64,000 nucleotides of DNA from Gemmiger formicilis (GTDB lineage: Bacteria; Bacillota; Clostridia; Oscillospirales; Ruminococcaceae). Shown here piece after piece: positions 1 to 7,806 of this stretch. The stretch is taken from positions 310,001 through 374,000 of the forward strand of contig NZ_JANGCG010000001.1 of the NCBI RefSeq assembly GCF_024462815.1, read 5' to 3'. The stretch's first letter is position 1. Each line of letters starts with the position of its first letter. A program made the translations under genes and the position numbers. The notes beneath the pieces are model-generated. The model was given only the letters and a program-made list of their open reading frames with translations. It had not been told where the DNA came from and did no database searches.

Positions 1-86
1 AAGCCGTCACTCTGCGCGGTGCAAGGGCCACCGCCGACTGCCGCATAGAAGCGGTGCACATTCCGGAAAATCAAACAGGGGAGTGA
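1..86 (+). CDS. xseA: Exodeoxyribonuclease VII large subunit, C-terminal end (partial)
   Basis: Only the last 28 codons are in the window, reading in frame 3 to a TGA at 84-86. The peptide ends AVTLRGARATADCRIEAV..., which resembles the short beta-strand tail of XseA (a hydrophobic strand plus a tail ending in acidic residues). The call rests mainly on context: xseB starts 6 bases after this stop, and xseA-xseB is a very common order. XseA is the catalytic subunit of the exonuclease that degrades single-stranded DNA from both ends. The 5' part of the gene lies outside the window. Confidence 0.75.
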   Translation, partial: AVTLRGARATADCRIEAVHIPENQTGE

Positions 87-92
87 TACCCG

Positions 93-314
93 ATGAAGCA
101 GCCTAAATCCTTTGAGGAGGGCATGAACCGCCTGCAGGGCCTGTTGAGTCAGCTGCAGGATGAGACCACGCCGCTGGCGGATTCCGTCAAGCTGTATGCG
201 GAAGCCGCCGGGCTGATACACTATTGTAATACGACACTGGACAAGGCTAAGCTGCAGATTGAGGAGATTGACGCCAGCCTTGCCCCGGATGCGGAGGTTT
301 CCCATGAAGCCTGA
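93..314 (+). CDS. xseB: Exodeoxyribonuclease VII small subunit
   Basis: The 73-residue product has the family's usual length and pattern: an N-terminal FEEGMNRLQGLLSQL helix, a middle PLADSVKLYAEAAGLI segment with the conserved L-A-DS--LY-E-G spacing, and a C-terminal helical stretch. XseB binds XseA in the cytoplasm to form exonuclease VII, which trims single-stranded DNA in repair and recombination. A GGGGAG ribosome-binding site lies about 10 bases upstream of the ATG. Its last 11 bases overlap ispA, so the two are probably translationally coupled; the xseB-ispA-dxs order is conserved in Firmicutes. Confidence 0.93.
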   Translation: MKQPKSFEEGMNRLQGLLSQLQDETTPLADSVKLYAEAAGLIHYCNTTLDKAKLQIEEIDASLAPDAEVSHEA

Positions 315-1197
315 GGACTATAAGCATCAATTTTCTGCCTGGGCACAGCTGACAGAGCAGCGCTTGGCCGAGCTGTGCGACGCCTATCTGCCCGCGCAGT
401 CCGAGCTGGGGCAGGCAGCCCGTTACAGCCTGCTGGGCGGCGGCAAGCGCGTGCGCGCCGTGCTGACGCTGGCTGCCTGCGCCCTCTGCGGGGCAGACGC
501 CGCCGATGCGCTGGACTATGCCTGTGCGCTGGAAATGCTGCACTGCTACTCTCTGATTCACGATGACCTACCCTGCATGGACAACGATGATTTCCGCCGC
601 GGCCGCCCCAGCTGCCACAAGCAGTTTGGCGAGGCCACCGCGCTGCTGGCTGCCGATGCCCTTGTCACGGCGGCTTTTGAGACGATTGCCAACGCTACCT
701 GCAGCGCCGAGAGCCGGGTGGAGGCTGTACAGCTGCTGGCCAAGGGCGGCGGTGACCGCGGTATGCTCTACGGGCAGGAGCTGGATAAGCATTTTGAGAC
801 TGTGCGCGCCAACGAGCAGGAGCTTCTGGCGCTGCACGCCCACAAGACCGGTGCGCTCATCATTGCCGCCGTGGAGCTTGGTTGTGCCGCCGCGGGTGTT
901 CGCCCCGATGATGAAGCACGCCGGGCACTGGTGCGCTATGCGGCCGAGGTAGGTCTGGTTTTCCAGATTGTGGATGACATTCTGGATGTCACCTCCACCA
1001 CGGAAGAGTTGGGCAAGCCTGTGGGCAGCGATGCCGACAATGACAAAACCACCTTTATCACGCTGTACGGCCTGCAGGGTGCACACGAAAAAGCCGAGCA
1101 CCACAACGCCGCAGCGCTGGCCGCGCTGGATGCGCTTGGCCCCCGGGCAGATTTTCTGCGCCTGATGGCTGCAGAGCTGCTGGAACGTAAGAAATAA
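304..1197 (+). CDS. ispA: Polyprenyl synthase (farnesyl/geranyl diphosphate synthase family)
   Basis: A 297-residue trans-prenyltransferase that condenses isopentenyl diphosphate with allylic diphosphates to make C15 (possibly C20) precursors. The first aspartate-rich motif, DDLPCMDNDD, begins at about residue 87 and the second, DDILD, at about residue 223. The GGGKRVR substrate-binding segment is near residue 45. An open frame extends upstream to 259, but residues before MKPEDYK do not fit the family and would read deep into xseB, so ATG 304 is chosen. Chain length cannot be settled by reading alone. It works with dxs downstream to supply isoprenoids such as undecaprenyl phosphate. Confidence 0.92.
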   Translation: MKPEDYKHQFSAWAQLTEQRLAELCDAYLPAQSELGQAARYSLLGGGKRVRAVLTLAACALCGADAADALDYACALEMLHCYSLIHDDLPCMDNDDFRRGRPSCHKQFGEATALLAADALVTAAFETIANATCSAESRVEAVQLLAKGGGDRGMLYGQELDKHFETVRANEQELLALHAHKTGALIIAAVELGCAAAGVRPDDEARRALVRYAAEVGLVFQIVDDILDVTSTTEELGKPVGSDADNDKTTFITLYGLQGAHEKAEHHNAAALAALDALGPRADFLRLMAAELLERKK

Positions 1198-1210
1198 GGA
1201 TGTGATTCCT

Positions 1211-1672
1211 ATGCCACTGCTGCGCGCTGCGCTGAGTTGGAATTTCGTGCTGGTCACGGCGGTCTGTGCATCGCTGCTGGCCCAGCTTATCAAGGTACTG
1301 CTGAATCTTTTCATCTTCCATCGCTTTATTGCAGAGCGTATGTGGGGCGCAGGCGGTATGCCCAGCTCTCACTCTGCCACCGTCTGTGCGATGGTGGTTG
1401 CCACCGGGCGTTACTGCGGCGTCAGTTCCCCGACCTTTGCCATTGCGGCTGTGCTGTCCATCATTGTCATGTACGATGCCATGGGCGTGCGGTACGAAAC
1501 CGGCGAGCAGGCCAAGCTGCTGAACCGTATGTTCAACGAGTGGGTGGATCAGGGCTTTGCACAGTTCCCCCACGGCAAAAAGCTGAAGGAAATGGTCGGC
1601 CATACGCCGATTGAAGTCTTGACCGGCGCGGCGCTCGGCACTTTGCTGGGCTTCGTTATGCCGATGGTATAA
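1211..1672 (+). CDS. Divergent PAP2 family membrane protein (DUF212)
   Basis: A protein of about 153 residues matching the DUF212 (divergent PAP2/acid phosphatase-vanadium haloperoxidase related) family. Visible hallmarks are GGMPSSHSATV near residue 50, IVMYDAMGVR near residue 85, and KLKEMVGHTPIEVLTGAALG near the end. It has three or four hydrophobic segments, so it is membrane-bound. The family's substrate is unknown; its place between ispA and dxs, as in many Firmicutes, suggests but does not prove a lipid-phosphate role. ATG 1211 is preferred over GTG 1202 because AAGGA at 1196-1200 is correctly spaced only for the former. Confidence 0.85.
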   Translation: MPLLRAALSWNFVLVTAVCASLLAQLIKVLLNLFIFHRFIAERMWGAGGMPSSHSATVCAMVVATGRYCGVSSPTFAIAAVLSIIVMYDAMGVRYETGEQAKLLNRMFNEWVDQGFAQFPHGKKLKEMVGHTPIEVLTGAALGTLLGFVMPMV

Positions 1673-1686
1673 AACGAGGTGCATAT

Positions 1687-3561
1687 ATGAGCTATCCCTT
1701 GCTGGAGCGTATCAATGCGCCCGGAGAAATAAAAAATCTGCCTATGTCCGATATGCCCGCCCTGTGCGAGGAAATCCGGCAGTTCCTTATCAAGAGCGTT
1801 TCCGAGACCGGCGGCCATCTGTCCTCCAATCTCGGTGTTGTGGAACTGACGGTTGCCTTGCACCGCGTGCTGGATTTTCCGCAGGACAAGCTGCTGTTTG
1901 ATGTCGGCCACCAGTGCTATACCCACAAGCTCCTGACCGGCCGCAGGGAGGGCTTTGCCCAGTTGCGCCGCAAGGGCGGTATTTCGGGCTTTCCCAGCCC
2001 GAAGGAGAGCGACTGCGACGCCTTCATTGCCGGTCACGGCAGCGCGGCGCTGTCTACCGCTATCGGCGTGGCCCGCGCCAAAAAGCTCAAGAATGAGCCG
2101 GGCAAGGTTGTGGTCATCATCGGTGACGGTGCCTTCACAGGCGGTATGGTCTATGAGGGCATGAACAACGTCAGCAAGTTGAACAACCTCATTGTCATAC
2201 TGAATGACAACAAGATGTCCATTTCCAAAAATGTCGGCCAGATGGCAAACTATCTGACCAAGCTGCGCACCGACCCGAAATATTCCCACGCCAAGGCCCA
2301 TATGGAAACAACGCTGGAGCGGATTCCCGTGGCGGGTGATGCGCTGGTGAAGGTGCTGCAGGGCGGCAAGCAACTGATTCGCCGCGGCATCTACAAATCC
2401 ACCATGTTTGAGGAGATGGGCTTCCAGTACATCGGCCCGGTGGACGGCCACGATGTGGATATGCTGACCCATACGCTCACGAACCTCCGGGAGCAGTATG
2501 CCCCTGTGTTCCTGCACATTGTAACCCAGAAGGGCCGCGGCCTGAAGCCGGCCGAGGAAAACCCCGGCGAGTTCCACGCGGTTTCCTCCATCGACCTGAA
2601 CCACCTGACTGACCCAGAGCTTTCCCCGAAGGATTCCTTCTCCTCCACATTCGGCTGTGCACTGGCTGATTTGGGCGATGATGAACCGCGTCTGTGCGGC
2701 ATTACCGCCGCCATGAAATACGGCACCGGGCTGAATTTCTTCAAGCACCGCCACCCCGGCCGCTTCTTTGATGTCGGTATGGCGGAGGAACACGCTGTCA
2801 CCTTTGCGGCAGGTCTTGCCAGCCAGGGCCTTTTGCCGGTTGTTGCTATCTATTCCACATTTTTCCAGCGTGCCTATGATCAGATTATCCACGATGTCAA
2901 CCTGATGCAGCTGGATGTTCTGTTTGCTGTGGATCGTGCGGGCCTTGTGCCCGGTGACGGTGCAACCCATCAGGGCATCTATGATGTAGCCTTCTTCTCC
3001 AACGTCAACATTCCGGTTTTTGCACCGTCCAACTATGCAGAACTGCGCTACTGGCTGACCTATCTTGTACGCGAGGCTCGCGGCCCCCGCGCCATCCGCT
3101 ATGCACGCGGCGAGGAAAAGCCTGCCCTTGCGGCGCTGCCCTGTACCGGTGCACGCTATGACGTTCTGGAGCCTGCAGGGGGTGCCAGAATTGCCCTTGT
3201 CAGCTATGGTGCCGAGACGGAGGAGATTATTGCCGCCAAGGATTTGCTGGCCCAGCGCGGCCTGCAGTCTGACTGCATCAAGCTGACCCAGATTTATCCG
3301 CTGCCGGAGGGGCTGTGCGATACGCTGAAGGCGTACGACACGATTCTCTTTGCGGAGGATTCCGTGCGCACCGGCAGCATCGGTGAGCAGCTCGGCTTTG
3401 CCATGCAGCAGTGCGGCTGGCAGGGCAAGTATCTGCTCCACGCAGTGGACAACTCCCATCTGCTCCACGCCAATGTGCCGGAGCTGCGCAAGGACCAGCA
3501 GCTGGATGCAGCGGCCCTCTGCGGGGATATTCTGAACTATTTAAAGGAGAAACAGGCATGA
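1687..3561 (+). CDS. dxs: 1-deoxy-D-xylulose-5-phosphate synthase
   Basis: A full-length (624-residue) thiamine-diphosphate enzyme that condenses pyruvate with glyceraldehyde 3-phosphate, the first step of the MEP isoprenoid pathway. Seen in order: DVGHQCYTHKLLTGR near residue 74, the thiamine-diphosphate motif GDGAFTGGM near 147, the VDGHD loop near 257, the catalytic-Glu segment GMAEEHAVTFAAG near 365, and a C-terminal transketolase domain. The ribosome-binding site is CGAGGTG. The last 4 bases (ATGA) overlap tlyA. Together with ispA upstream it forms an isoprenoid module. Confidence 0.97.
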   Translation: MSYPLLERINAPGEIKNLPMSDMPALCEEIRQFLIKSVSETGGHLSSNLGVVELTVALHRVLDFPQDKLLFDVGHQCYTHKLLTGRREGFAQLRRKGGISGFPSPKESDCDAFIAGHGSAALSTAIGVARAKKLKNEPGKVVVIIGDGAFTGGMVYEGMNNVSKLNNLIVILNDNKMSISKNVGQMANYLTKLRTDPKYSHAKAHMETTLERIPVAGDALVKVLQGGKQLIRRGIYKSTMFEEMGFQYIGPVDGHDVDMLTHTLTNLREQYAPVFLHIVTQKGRGLKPAEENPGEFHAVSSIDLNHLTDPELSPKDSFSSTFGCALADLGDDEPRLCGITAAMKYGTGLNFFKHRHPGRFFDVGMAEEHAVTFAAGLASQGLLPVVAIYSTFFQRAYDQIIHDVNLMQLDVLFAVDRAGLVPGDGATHQGIYDVAFFSNVNIPVFAPSNYAELRYWLTYLVREARGPRAIRYARGEEKPALAALPCTGARYDVLEPAGGARIALVSYGAETEEIIAAKDLLAQRGLQSDCIKLTQIYPLPEGLCDTLKAYDTILFAEDSVRTGSIGEQLGFAMQQCGWQGKYLLHAVDNSHLLHANVPELRKDQQLDAAALCGDILNYLKEKQA

Positions 3562-4379
3562 GCAAGATTCGCCTGGATCAGTACCTGTGCCAGAATGGTC
3601 TGGTGCAGAGCCGGGAGCGCGCCAAGGCGCTGATTATGTCCGGTATTGTCTTTGTGAACGAGCAGAAGGTGGACAAGGCCGGTGAGATGATTGCCCCCGA
3701 TGCCAAAGTTGAGGTACGCGGACATGACATCGGCTATGTCAGCCGCGGCGGTCTGAAGCTGGAAAAGGCCATGCAGGTCTTTCCGATGCGCCCGGACGGC
3801 AAGGTCTGTATGGATATCGGCGCGTCGACCGGCGGTTTTACCGACTGTATGCTGCAAAACGGTGCGGTCAAGGTCTACGCGGTGGATGTCGGCTATGGCC
3901 AGCTGGCGTGGAGCCTGCGCACCGACGAGCGCGTTATCAATATGGAGAGAACGAACATCCGCAATGTAAATCCTGAGGACTTGTCAGAGCCGGTGGCGTT
4001 TTTCAGCGTCGATGTTTCCTTTATCTCTCTCAAGCATATTTTCCCGGTGGCAGATGCCATCACCACGCCGGACGCCGTCGGCGTCTGCCTTGTCAAGCCG
4101 CAGTTTGAGGCCGGGCGCGAAAAAGTAGGCAAAAAAGGCGTTGTGCGTGACCCCGCCACTCACCGCGAGGTGCTGCAAATGGCCGAAGGCTACGCAATGG
4201 CCAACCACTTTACCCCCGCGGGTCTGGATTTTTCGCCCATCAAGGGCCCCGAGGGCAACATTGAATATCTGATGTACGTGCAGCACTGCGAGGAACCGCA
4301 GCCGCTGCCGGAGGGCCTGATTGAAAAGGTTGTGGCCGCCTCCCATGAGACGCTGGACAAGGCACCGAATCTGCATTGA
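3558..4379 (+). CDS. tlyA: TlyA family rRNA 2'-O-methyltransferase (S4 domain)
   Basis: A 273-residue protein with an N-terminal S4 RNA-binding domain (about residues 3-60, RLDQYLCQNGLVQSRERAK) and a Rossmann methyltransferase domain with the SAM-binding segment DIGASTGGFTDC near residue 86. TlyA proteins methylate cytidines in 16S/23S rRNA; older annotations call them haemolysins. The start overlaps the dxs stop by 4 bases, indicating coupling. The dxs-tlyA-nadK-argR-recN order is a well-known Firmicutes neighbourhood. Methylation sites cannot be inferred here. Confidence 0.93.
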   Translation: MSKIRLDQYLCQNGLVQSRERAKALIMSGIVFVNEQKVDKAGEMIAPDAKVEVRGHDIGYVSRGGLKLEKAMQVFPMRPDGKVCMDIGASTGGFTDCMLQNGAVKVYAVDVGYGQLAWSLRTDERVINMERTNIRNVNPEDLSEPVAFFSVDVSFISLKHIFPVADAITTPDAVGVCLVKPQFEAGREKVGKKGVVRDPATHREVLQMAEGYAMANHFTPAGLDFSPIKGPEGNIEYLMYVQHCEEPQPLPEGLIEKVVAASHETLDKAPNLH

Positions 4380-4398
4380 GAAAGGACTCTTGCTGCCG

Positions 4399-5244
4399 AT
4401 GGCCGTTTTACTGATTCCCAACCCGACCAAAGACACCGGGCTTGCCGTGACGCGGCAGGCTGCTGCCGTGCTGGCCGGACTGGGTGTGTCCGTCCTTATG
4501 CCGCAGAGCTTTGCGGGTGAGGCCGGTTTTGCAGGGGTGCGTTTTCTGCCGGAGGCAGAGGCGTACCGCGAAGCCGATCAGGTTGTCACCATCGGCGGTG
4601 ACGGCACGCTGCTGCGCTCCGGGCTTTCCTGCATGGCAAACGGCAAGCCTGTTCTGGGCGTAAATCTGGGCCGTATGGGCTTTCTGGCCACCTGTGAGGT
4701 AGGCGAGTTGACCGCCAAGCTGACCCGACTGGCGGCGGGGGACTTCACCCTGACCAGCCGCGGCCTGCTCCATGCCGGGATTCCCGCGCACGGCTGGCAG
4801 GCGGATGCCATCAATGATGTGGTGGTGTTCGGCCAGACGCGGCTGCACCCGATGGACTACAAGGTCTATTGTGACGGCGCGTTTGTGGGCAGCTACCGCA
4901 GCGATGGTATGATTCTGGCCACTCCGACAGGCTCGACCGCCTATTCCTTCTCGGCTGGCGGGCCCATTCTGGACGCCTGTGCCGAGGTGATGGTCTTGAC
5001 GCCGGTCTGCGCCCACAACCTGCAGGTAGCGCCGCTGGTGTTTGCGGCAGGGCGCCAGCTGGAAATCATTGCGGACGCAGAGAACCGCGACGCCAGCTTT
5101 GCCTGCGCCGACAGCAGTAACCAATGCGACCTGCTGCCCGGAGATAGCCTGCAGATTACCGGCGGCCGGCAGCGCCTGCAGCTGATTACATTTGATGACG
5201 CGGAGCAATTCCACGCGATAGAGAACAAATTGATGAGGAGATGA
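4399..5244 (+). CDS. nadK: NAD kinase
   Basis: A 281-residue enzyme that phosphorylates NAD to NADP. The diagnostic GGDGTLLRS motif is near residue 65, followed by NLGRMGFLATCEVGEL and the NDVVV and TPTGSTAYSFSAGGPI segments of the NAD-binding C-terminal domain. Start choice: ATG 4399 gives the expected MAVLLIPNP beginning. An in-frame TTG at 4390 lies only 3 bases from the AAAGGA at 4381-4386 and is less likely. The next gene begins at or just past the stop. Confidence 0.95.
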   Translation: MAVLLIPNPTKDTGLAVTRQAAAVLAGLGVSVLMPQSFAGEAGFAGVRFLPEAEAYREADQVVTIGGDGTLLRSGLSCMANGKPVLGVNLGRMGFLATCEVGELTAKLTRLAAGDFTLTSRGLLHAGIPAHGWQADAINDVVVFGQTRLHPMDYKVYCDGAFVGSYRSDGMILATPTGSTAYSFSAGGPILDACAEVMVLTPVCAHNLQVAPLVFAAGRQLEIIADAENRDASFACADSSNQCDLLPGDSLQITGGRQRLQLITFDDAEQFHAIENKLMRR

Positions 5245-5249
5245 TTCCT

Positions 5250-5711
5250 GTGAAAAGTGCACGCCATCAGGCAATTCTGGATTTGATTGAGCAGCACCCT
5301 ATTGACCGGCAGGAGGATCTGCTGGCCCATCTGCGGGAAGAGGGCTTTGACGTGACCCAGGCCACCGTGTCCCGCGATATCCGCGAGCTGCAGCTGGTCA
5401 AGACGGCCACGGCAGACGGCCGTTACCGTTATGTGCCGGCTTCCGCCTCCGGCAAAGTCACTCATTCGCCCAGCCGGTTTGAAATGCTGTTCCGTGAGTC
5501 TGTCCTGAAGGTGGACTACGCGGGCAACACCGTGCTGGTCAAGTGCTTCTCCGGCATGGCCAATGCCGCCTGTGAGGTGTTCGACGCCAAGCAGTGGGAT
5601 AATGTGGTTGGCACACTTTCTGGCGATGACACGTTCTTTATTTTGATGCGCACCCCGGAGGCTGCCGCCGAAATCTGCAAGCAGCTGCAGCAGTACACCC
5701 GCCGCGGGTAA
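5250..5711 (+). CDS. argR: Arginine repressor ArgR
   Basis: A 153-residue regulator with an N-terminal winged helix (KSARHQAILDLIEQHPI, then TQATVSRDIRELQLVK as the recognition region) and a C-terminal oligomerisation/arginine-binding domain containing GDDTFFILMRT. It should repress arginine biosynthesis genes and activate catabolic ones in response to arginine. GTG 5250 is preferred because AGGAG at 5235-5239 is about 10 bases upstream; ATG 5241, which overlaps the nadK stop, sits almost on top of that site. No arginine genes occur in the window. The argR-recN pairing is typical of Firmicutes. Confidence 0.94.
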   Translation: MKSARHQAILDLIEQHPIDRQEDLLAHLREEGFDVTQATVSRDIRELQLVKTATADGRYRYVPASASGKVTHSPSRFEMLFRESVLKVDYAGNTVLVKCFSGMANAACEVFDAKQWDNVVGTLSGDDTFFILMRTPEAAAEICKQLQQYTRRG

Positions 5712-5741
5712 AAAAGTAAATGACAGGGAGGAGCCACCTCT

Positions 5742-7409
5742 ATGCTGGCAAGCCTGAAAATTGAAAATGTGGCCGTTATTGAAAAAGCCGAGGTGAATTT
5801 CACCTCCGGTTTTAACGTGCTGACAGGTGAGACCGGTGCCGGTAAGTCCATCCTGATTGATTCCATCAACGCCATTCTCGGCAACCGCACCTCCCGGGAG
5901 CTGGTGCGCAGCGGTGCGCAGAAGGCCTGCATCTGGGCAACATTTGAGAATATTCCTGATTCCGTAAAGGCTCAGCTGGAAAAATGCGGCTATGAGGTCA
6001 GCGATGATTTGCTTCTCTACCGCGAAATCAATGCCGAGGGAAAGGGCAGCTGCCGCGTGAACGGTATGCCCGCCACGGCAGCGGTTGTGCGGGATATCTC
6101 CGCTGGGCTGCTTTCCATCCACGGCCAGCATGACAGCCAGGGCCTGACAAACCCAGCGCTGCATCTGGGCCTTCTTGACCAGTACGCCCAGAACCGCAGC
6201 CTGTTTGCGGAATACTACCGCCGTTACCGTGAGCTGGTTGCCGTCAAACGGCAGCTGGACACGCTGAATGCCAGCGAGGCCGACAAGCAGCGCCGGATTG
6301 AAGCGCTGACCGCGGAGATAGACGCCATTGATGCCGCAGCGCTGCAGCCAGGCGAGGAAAAGACCCTGCAGGAGCGCAAGAATGTCATCACCCACGCACA
6401 GACCATTCTGGAGGGCATTACAGCCGCCCATCTGGCGCTGGCGGGTGATGAGGACGGCGAGCAGTCCGGCGCGGCGGACCTGCTGGGCAGCGCCGTAGAC
6501 GGCCTTCAGAACAGTGCACGGCTGGATGATTCGCTGTCCGCCATGAGTGAGCGTCTGAACGAGCTGTACTATACTGCCCGCGACCTTGCCACCGATTTAG
6601 CCGACCGGCTGGACGCCTACGGCTTTGACGCCGGGGAGCTGGACCAGATTGAATCTCGTCTTGATACAATTTACCGCATCAAGCAGAAGTTTGGCATGGA
6701 GGTGGACGAGCTGCTGGCCCGACGCGAGACTGCCGCCGCAGAGCTGGAGAGCTTCCAGTCATCGGGTCAGAAAATTGCCGAGCTGAAGGCTCAGATGCAG
6801 ACGCTGTACGCCGCCGCCAAGGAGGCTGCCGAAAAGCTGACCCAGAGCCGCCTTAAAGGCTTTGCCTCCATGAACAAAGAAATGAAGGCAGCGCTGGAAT
6901 TTCTGAATATGCCCGGCATCCGCTTCGCGCTCAAACATTCGCGGGGGCCGCTGTCCTCCCATGGGCAGGATACCGTGGAATTTTTAATCTCCACAAACCC
7001 CGGCGAGGAGCCCAAGCCACTTGCCAAGATTGCCTCCGGCGGTGAACTTTCCCGCATTATGCTGGCCTTCAAGAGCGCGCTGGCCGACCGGGATGCACTT
7101 CCCACCGTCATTTATGACGAGATTGATACCGGCGTTTCCGGTCTTGCTGCCGGGCGTATCGGCCAGCTGCTGCACCAGACTGCCAAGGGGCATCAGGTGC
7201 TCTGCATCACCCACACGCCACAGGTAGCCGCCTTTGCCGACAATCAGCTGCTCATTCAGAAGAATGTCCGCAGCGGCCGCACCTTCACCGAGATTCACAC
7301 CCTTGATATGGACGGCCGCGTGCAGGTGCTGGCCCGGATGATTTCCGGCGACAAGGTCAGCGAGCTGAGCCTTGCCAGTGCACGTGAGCTGATTGAAAAA
7401 TCCCGGTGA
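5742..7409 (+). CDS. recN: DNA repair protein RecN
   Basis: A 555-residue SMC-like ATPase recruited to double-strand breaks. The Walker A motif GETGAGKS lies near residue 29, and the Walker B region YDEIDTGVSG near residue 457 follows an ABC-type signature (ASGGELSRIM) near 430. Between them is an alanine-, glutamate- and lysine-rich coiled-coil region (about residues 150-380). A GGGAGGAG ribosome-binding site precedes the ATG. It is the last gene of the xseA-recN run; the next transcription unit begins with a promoter at 7446. Confidence 0.96.
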   Translation: MLASLKIENVAVIEKAEVNFTSGFNVLTGETGAGKSILIDSINAILGNRTSRELVRSGAQKACIWATFENIPDSVKAQLEKCGYEVSDDLLLYREINAEGKGSCRVNGMPATAAVVRDISAGLLSIHGQHDSQGLTNPALHLGLLDQYAQNRSLFAEYYRRYRELVAVKRQLDTLNASEADKQRRIEALTAEIDAIDAAALQPGEEKTLQERKNVITHAQTILEGITAAHLALAGDEDGEQSGAADLLGSAVDGLQNSARLDDSLSAMSERLNELYYTARDLATDLADRLDAYGFDAGELDQIESRLDTIYRIKQKFGMEVDELLARRETAAAELESFQSSGQKIAELKAQMQTLYAAAKEAAEKLTQSRLKGFASMNKEMKAALEFLNMPGIRFALKHSRGPLSSHGQDTVEFLISTNPGEEPKPLAKIASGGELSRIMLAFKSALADRDALPTVIYDEIDTGVSGLAAGRIGQLLHQTAKGHQVLCITHTPQVAAFADNQLLIQKNVRSGRTFTEIHTLDMDGRVQVLARMISGDKVSELSLASARELIEKSR

Positions 7410-7433
7410 CAGCCGCAAAAAAGCGCAATAAGA

Positions 7434-7462
7434 CCCGCGCCGCCCTTGACAACCGGCGCGGG
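7434..7462. repeat. Inverted repeat enclosing the tyrS -35 box
   Basis: Perfect 9-bp arms, CCCGCGCCG at 7434-7442 and CGGCGCGGG at 7454-7462, flank an 11-base loop that contains TTGACA (7446-7451). There is no T-run after it, so it is not a classical terminator for recN. It could slow read-through or be a protein-binding site over the promoter. Function is unknown. Confidence 0.6.
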
Positions 7463-7474
7463 ATATGATACAGT
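7446..7474 (+). promoter_or_regulatory. Probable sigma-A promoter for tyrS
   Basis: TTGACA at 7446-7451 is a perfect -35 box; 17 bases later TACAGT (7469-7474) is a 4-of-6 match to the -10 box. It lies just upstream of the T-box leader, as expected. Confidence 0.55.
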
Positions 7475-7483
7475 TACTTTTGT

Positions 7484-7770
7484 TAAATGCAGTGATGGGA
7501 ATCAGTACCCGTCTGCCACGCTACAGAGAAGCCCCGGTTGGTGCAAGGGGTCAGCAGCGGCAGGCGGCGAATACAGCCCGGAGCAGCAGGCTGAAAGCGT
7601 AACAGCAAGTAGGCTGTGCCGTGTGCGCACGTTACAGCGTTTGGGTGTCGCAGTCTTACCCTTTGGTCTGCCGCACCCGCGAAGGCCCGCCGCCGTGAGG
7701 GACGGGCAAACAGAGGTGGTACCGCGAATTTTCGCCCTCTGCCAAATTCACATTTGGCAGGGGCTTTTTC
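7484..7770 (+). promoter_or_regulatory. T-box riboswitch, tyrosine specific
   Basis: A T-box leader in which uncharged tRNA-Tyr promotes read-through into tyrS. Visible parts: the AGTA of the stem I internal loop near 7502, a lower helix CCGTCTGCC pairing with GGCAGGCGG, the stem I distal GCCCCGGTTGGTGC hairpin, and the specifier UAC (tyrosine) at 7572-7574 followed by A. The T-box core AGGTGGTACCGCG at 7714-7726 has UGGU, matching a tRNA ending ACCA. The competing terminator (CCTCTGCCAAA / TTTGGCAGGGG, then CTTTTTC) occupies about 7736-7770. Family and specificity are consistent with the tyrS gene downstream. Confidence 0.93.
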
Positions 7771-7806
7771 TTTTGCCCTTGCCGCAACAAACGGAGGTAA
7801 AACCCT

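Noticed and set aside
259-303. Upstream start for ispA
   Set aside because: The 15 extra residues (RRLTPALP...) do not belong to the family and lie within xseB.
1549-3468. Long open frame antisense to dxs
   Set aside because: GC-rich codon bias keeps antisense frames open. The translation has no family pattern, while the plus-strand dxs is complete. The same holds for large antisense frames at 19445-21544, 25802-27883, 29719-32112, 32433-34238, 45241-46950, 49447-52113, 56748-58652 and 59204-60367.
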